Shown piece by piece: positions 60,311 to 64,000 of a stretch of DNA of 64,000 nt. Location of the stretch: positions 62,001 through 126,000 of the forward strand of contig CAKUBM010000003.1 in NCBI GenBank assembly GCA_934643145.1. Direction: 5' to 3'. The stretch comes from an uncultured Collinsella sp. (GTDB lineage: Bacteria; Actinomycetota; Coriobacteriia; Coriobacteriales; Coriobacteriaceae). The position numbers and the translations under genes were made by a program. How positions within the stretch are numbered: the first letter of the stretch is position 1; the number at the start of each line of letters is the position of its first letter. The notes under the pieces are model-generated. The model was not told the origin of the DNA. It saw only the letters and a list, made by a program, of their open reading frames with translations, and searched no databases.

Positions 60311-62764
60311 ATGCTGCAGAAAATCCAACGTTTTGGCGGAGCCATGTTCGCGCCCGCCATGCTGTTTTCCATATCGGGCCTTATGGTCGGCATCTCCGCC
60401 CTTGCCACAACCGTGGACATTGTCGGCGACCTCGCTGTATACGGAACGCCTTGGTACTTTTTTTGGACCATCGTTCAGCGCGGATCGTGGACGGTTTTTA
60501 AGCGCCTTCCGCTCCTGTTTGCCATAGCCCTACCCATTGGCCTCGCCCAAAAGCAACCGGCGCGCTGCTGTCTCGAGGCGCTCGTAGCATATTTTGCCTA
60601 CTGTTTCTTTTTGAGCGAAATCATCAAAATCAGCGGCAACAACCTGGGCCTTCAGTACCCGTCCTTTCTGGCCCCCGCCACCGGCATCACCGTCATCGAC
60701 GGCATCAAGACCCTCGACACCGGCATCATCGGACCGCTGGCGGTTTCAACCATCGTCGTTGCCATCCATGACCGCTTCTACGATGCCAAGGTGCCCGATT
60801 GGCTTGGCACGTTCTCCGGCTCCTCGCTGGTCTACCTCATCAGCTTTTTCGCTGTTCTCGGCCTCGCCATCGTCTCGGCAATCGCTGTTCCCTTTATATA
60901 TGGAGCGACCGATACGTTGCGCCATGCGCTTGCGGGAGTCGGCACCTTAGGCGTGGGTCTCTTCGTGTTTTTGGAGCGCGCCCTCGAACCCTTCGGCCTG
61001 CACCACCTGCTCTACATGCCGATCTACTACGACAACCTGGTCGTAAACGAAGGCATCTACGCCACGTGGACCAACCTGCTTCCCATCCTCTCACATAGCA
61101 CGCGCCCCCTCAACGAGCTCGCTCCCTGGGCCGGCTTTACCGCCACCGGCTGGGTCAAGCTCTTTGGCCTGCCCGCTATCGCGGCGGCATTCTATTACAC
61201 CGCCAAGCCCGAACGTCGAGCCGGCCTCAAAGCCATTCTTTCGCCCGCCGTCGTTGCATCGGTAGTCTGTGGCGTTACCGAGCCGCTCGAGTTCCTCTTT
61301 ATGTTCACCCACCCCGGCCTCTTTTTGCTCTACGCCGTGCTTTCTTCTTGCCTTGCCATGACCATGAACTTTTTTGGCATCGTGGGCATCTTCTCGGGCG
61401 GCCTCATGGAAATGGCCGCCTTCAACTTTATCCCGCTCATGCGGACGCATGCCGGCGCCTATCTTTTGGCACTGGGCATCGGACTTATTTTTAGCACCGT
61501 CTATTTCGTTGTCTTTCGTGTGCTTATCGTGGCGCTCGACCTTAAGACCCCGGGCCGCGAAGACCATTGCGCCAAGAGTGCCGCCAACAAACGGGCGGCA
61601 ATGAGCACGACCGCCAAAGACGGCCCTCATGACGACGGCTCAGACGACGACCCGGAAAACCACGACCATCTCCTTGCCAAGCGGGTCGTCGAGCTTTTGG
61701 GCGGAGTCGGCAACATTGTGGGCGCGACCAACTGTGCCACGCGTCTGCGGGTCGAAGTCGTGGACCCCTCTATCGTGGCGGACAATGCGTCCTTTGTCGA
61801 AGCAGGCGCCAAGGGTCTTATCGTCACCGGCAAAATCGCCCAAGTCGTTATCGGCGTCTCGGTTCCCCGCGTCAAAGAGCACTTCGATCGGATCATGGGG
61901 CTTGAGCCGGGCTTTGCCCCCGAAGCGCCCCATCCCGTGCCCGGCGACACCCTTCAAAAGCCTGCAAATATCTGCTTCTTTGATATCGACGGAACGCTTG
62001 CCTGGCAAGACCCCCGCGTGGCCCAGGAGCTCCCCGAGGACGAACGGGACCTCTCGCCCTACCCCAACGAAGCGGTCTCGCAGGCCATCCGCGATTTTGT
62101 CGCCAACGGCAACATGGCGTTTATCTGCACGGGGCGCACACTCAGCTGCATCCATCCCAAGCTGCTCGAACTGCCCTGGACCGGCATCGTCTGCCTTGCG
62201 GGAGGCTATGTCGAACTCGACGGACACGTGATTCGCGACCTGGCGATGACTCCCGGCATGTTGCAACGCCTTATCCCTTATCTTGAGCAGTCGGGCGAGG
62301 TCATCCGCTTTGAGGGCCTTAACGGCGTCGTGCGCATGAGCGCCGATGTGCCCGATGCCCCTGGGTACGCGCACACCGTGGGAGATGCCGTAACGCAACT
62401 GCGGCACTACGGCGCCTACAAGATCCTGATGTCAACATCGCTTGCCAACCGCATCGCACAGGACAAGGAGCTTGAGCCGCTGCTGTGCTTCAACGAACTC
62501 GAGCTCGATGTAACGGAGATATCGCCTCGCGAATGCACCAAGCGCGAGGGCATCCAGTCCGTACTCGACGCCCTCGACCCCAACCACGGAACCGTATACG
62601 GCATCGGCGATGCCAGCAATGACATCACGTTGATGAATGCCGTCGATGTTGGCATCGCGATGGGCAACGCGCCCGACTATCTCAAAAAACGCGCGGACTA
62701 CATTACCGACTCGGTCGATCACGACGGTGTCGTCACGGCGCTCAAGCACTTTAGACTTATCTAG
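60311..62764 (+). CDS. PTS sugar permease IIC-IIB fused to a Cof-type HAD phosphatase
   Basis: 817 residues in three parts. Residues 1-425: glucose-superfamily IIC with about ten helices, starting MLQKIQRFGGAMFAPAMLFS, with PFGLHHLLYMPIYYDNLVVN and the conserved CGVTEPLEFLFMFTHP near 320. After an acidic linker, residues 450-525 are IIB with phosphorylation Cys475 in ATNCATRLRVEVVD. Residues 555-817 are a HAD hydrolase: CFFDIDGTLAW (nucleophile Asp558, acid Asp560), FICTGRTLS, and YGIGDASNDITLMNAVDVGI. No IIA domain is present. A PTS permease carrying its own phosphatase implies that the imported sugar phosphate is dephosphorylated at the membrane. AAAGGTGG precedes the ATG. Substrate not proven; alpha-glucosides are favoured by context. 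Confidence 0.9.
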   Translation: MLQKIQRFGGAMFAPAMLFSISGLMVGISALATTVDIVGDLAVYGTPWYFFWTIVQRGSWTVFKRLPLLFAIALPIGLAQKQPARCCLEALVAYFAYCFFLSEIIKISGNNLGLQYPSFLAPATGITVIDGIKTLDTGIIGPLAVSTIVVAIHDRFYDAKVPDWLGTFSGSSLVYLISFFAVLGLAIVSAIAVPFIYGATDTLRHALAGVGTLGVGLFVFLERALEPFGLHHLLYMPIYYDNLVVNEGIYATWTNLLPILSHSTRPLNELAPWAGFTATGWVKLFGLPAIAAAFYYTAKPERRAGLKAILSPAVVASVVCGVTEPLEFLFMFTHPGLFLLYAVLSSCLAMTMNFFGIVGIFSGGLMEMAAFNFIPLMRTHAGAYLLALGIGLIFSTVYFVVFRVLIVALDLKTPGREDHCAKSAANKRAAMSTTAKDGPHDDGSDDDPENHDHLLAKRVVELLGGVGNIVGATNCATRLRVEVVDPSIVADNASFVEAGAKGLIVTGKIAQVVIGVSVPRVKEHFDRIMGLEPGFAPEAPHPVPGDTLQKPANICFFDIDGTLAWQDPRVAQELPEDERDLSPYPNEAVSQAIRDFVANGNMAFICTGRTLSCIHPKLLELPWTGIVCLAGGYVELDGHVIRDLAMTPGMLQRLIPYLEQSGEVIRFEGLNGVVRMSADVPDAPGYAHTVGDAVTQLRHYGAYKILMSTSLANRIAQDKELEPLLCFNELELDVTEISPRECTKREGIQSVLDALDPNHGTVYGIGDASNDITLMNAVDVGIAMGNAPDYLKKRADYITDSVDHDGVVTALKHFRLI

Positions 62765-62876
62765 GTATGTTCCATCAAGCGTGCCCTGTTGTCCCAAATC
62801 ACTAAAAATGCCGTGCAGATAGCCCCAATGTGGCAATATGGTGTCTGCATAATGCAACGATGCAACCTCCGAAAGA

Positions 62877-63902
62877 ATGCGAGCGCCCGTGTCCAGTCCG
62901 TTTACCAGCTTTTTAGCCCAGCACTTCGACCAGATCAACGACTATCTGGCCACGTTCTTTGACGGACAGGCGACTTCCGCCGATATCGAGCGCTACCTGT
63001 ATACCCCGCTCTCGGCATTTACGGCAAACGCTGGCAAGCGCCACCGCCCGCTCATCTGCATGCTCGCTGCCACCGCGGTAGGCGGCAGCTTTGAGAGCGC
63101 CCGCAGCGCCGCGGCGGCCATCGAGCACTTTCAGTCGGGCGCACTCATCCACGACGACATCGCCGACAACGGACAGCTGCGCCGCGGCAAGCCCTGCATG
63201 CACCTCACCGAGGGCACGGGCCTTGCCATCAATTGTGGCGACCTAGCGCTCACCATGGTCACCAAGACGGTTCTCGACGACCCTACGCTCAACGCAGACG
63301 TGAAGCTTCGCGTGCTCCACGAGCTTACCGAGATGATCGTCCGTACCATCGAGGGCCAGGCGCTCGACCTGGGCTGGGTCCGCGACGGGCGCTTTGACAT
63401 TTCGGTCGACGATTATCTGGACATGGCGACGCACAAGACCGCGTACTACAGCGGAGCGACGCCGCTTGCCGCCGGAGCCATTATCGGCGGCGGCAGCGAA
63501 GAGCAGGTTGAGGCACTGCGCGCCTTTGGGCTGCACACGGGCCTTGCCTTCCAGATTCAAGACGACCTGCTCAACTTGATCGGCACCAAGGAGGCCGCCA
63601 ACAAGGACTTCCGCACCGACATCACCGAGGGCAAGCGCACCCTCGTTGCCGTGCATGCTCTGTCAGACGAGCGCTATCACGACGAGGTCGAGGCAATCCT
63701 TTCCTCGGGCACCGAGGACCCTGCGCAGCTCGCACGCGCCGTGGAGATCTTCCAGGAGACCGGCTCTATCGATTACGCCCACACTTATGCGCTCGACCTG
63801 ACCACCAAGGCCAAAGCGGCCATCGAGGACGTTTCGCTCGACCCGCATGCACGTGAACTGTTCCTCTCCATGGCAGATTTCTTTGTGGAGCGCCTTAACT
63901 AG
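62877..63902 (+). CDS. Polyprenyl (farnesyl/geranylgeranyl-type) diphosphate synthase
   Basis: 341 residues. The first Asp-rich motif is GALIHDDIADNGQLRRGKPC (DDxxD), with KRHRPLICMLAATAVGG upstream; the second is LAFQIQDDLLNLIGTKEAAN (DDxxD variant DDLLN), then FRTDITEGKRTLVAVHAL. It condenses IPP with allylic diphosphates to make C15-C40 chains for quinone or undecaprenyl carriers. The residues before the first motif do not settle the chain length. The ATG at 62877 has only a weak AAAG site; GTG62890 is out of frame. It starts 112 nt after the PTS-HAD gene on the same strand. Confidence 0.9.
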   Translation: MRAPVSSPFTSFLAQHFDQINDYLATFFDGQATSADIERYLYTPLSAFTANAGKRHRPLICMLAATAVGGSFESARSAAAAIEHFQSGALIHDDIADNGQLRRGKPCMHLTEGTGLAINCGDLALTMVTKTVLDDPTLNADVKLRVLHELTEMIVRTIEGQALDLGWVRDGRFDISVDDYLDMATHKTAYYSGATPLAAGAIIGGGSEEQVEALRAFGLHTGLAFQIQDDLLNLIGTKEAANKDFRTDITEGKRTLVAVHALSDERYHDEVEAILSSGTEDPAQLARAVEIFQETGSIDYAHTYALDLTTKAKAAIEDVSLDPHARELFLSMADFFVERLN

Positions 63903-64000
63903 CGGGGGTTATAAAACCTGTCAGCAGCGTATTTGGGTACAACTTGCTACACTGTTGAGTGCATGTTTATGCATCCCTTTGCGTTGTCTATCCGACACAC
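63903..64000 (+). promoter_or_regulatory. Gap at the right edge, possible promoter of the next gene
   Basis: TACACT at about 63948-63953 could be a -10 for a gene beyond the window. No coding sequence is visible in the last 98 nt. Confidence 0.3.

Overview
The window looks like the chromosome of a high-GC gut actinobacterium of class Coriobacteriia, most likely a Collinsella-type organism. This is inferred from high GC, a Bifidobacterium-like phosphoketolase, sugar uptake that mixes PTS and ABC systems, a single-chain HisZ-HisG, and a very dense load of intergenic hairpin repeats. No rRNA, prophage, IS transposase or CRISPR was seen. One tRNA (Leu-UAA) is present.

Layout. 1-2944: a PLP aminotransferase (cut by the left edge) and an ornithine-cyclodeaminase-family enzyme, divergent from a PucR regulator. 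2963-11485: an unknown protein, purH, a GNAT, a DUF2207 membrane protein, gluQ, a metallophosphoesterase and a small membrane protein. 12039-16538: a UBA-like membrane protein, an OmpR-type two-component pair, an orphan PTS IIB with a VOC protein, a membrane-anchored helical protein and tRNA-Leu. 17001-22401: ppx/gppA, a DivIC-like protein, eno, mazG, yfcE and a stand-alone LarC C-terminal domain, all on the minus strand. 22722-31718: histidine biosynthesis, with a PHP phosphatase (+) facing a compact minus-strand operon hisZG-D-C-B-H-A-F-I-E. 32315-40796: an Amadori-compound (fructoselysine-type) island with a mannose-family PTS (IIA, IIB, IIC, IID), an epimerase, two identical deglycase genes and two GntR/UTRA regulators. 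41074-47344: a frameshifted auxin-efflux-type carrier, phosphoketolase, a LacI regulator and murB. 47572-62764: a secreted cell-wall hydrolase, galE, malQ, glycogen phosphorylase, an oligosaccharide ABC transporter, a TreR-like regulator and a PTS IIC-IIB permease fused to a HAD phosphatase. 62877-63902: a polyprenyl synthase.

How they work together. The island at 32-40 kb imports a glycated amino acid as its 6-phosphate, epimerises it and splits it. Three promoters there share paired ATACC(A/G)(A/G)T sites that the adjacent GntR proteins probably read. At 50-62 kb, malQ, the ABC transporter, the GntR gene and the PTS-HAD gene all carry a TTGTTTAAACAA-like site, which suggests one alpha-glucoside regulon.

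The most unusual material is (1) the PTS-HAD fusion, (2) an exact 1,062-bp duplication of a deglycase gene whose identity stops at the start and stop codons, and (3) several families of intergenic foldback elements. In these families the loop or one part of the stem is conserved, while the rest of the stem differs from copy to copy yet stays self-complementary (three 31-37-bp perfect stems around one 11-nt loop at 40.9-42.3 kb; others at 11.6/14.7 kb and 16.8/23.6 kb).
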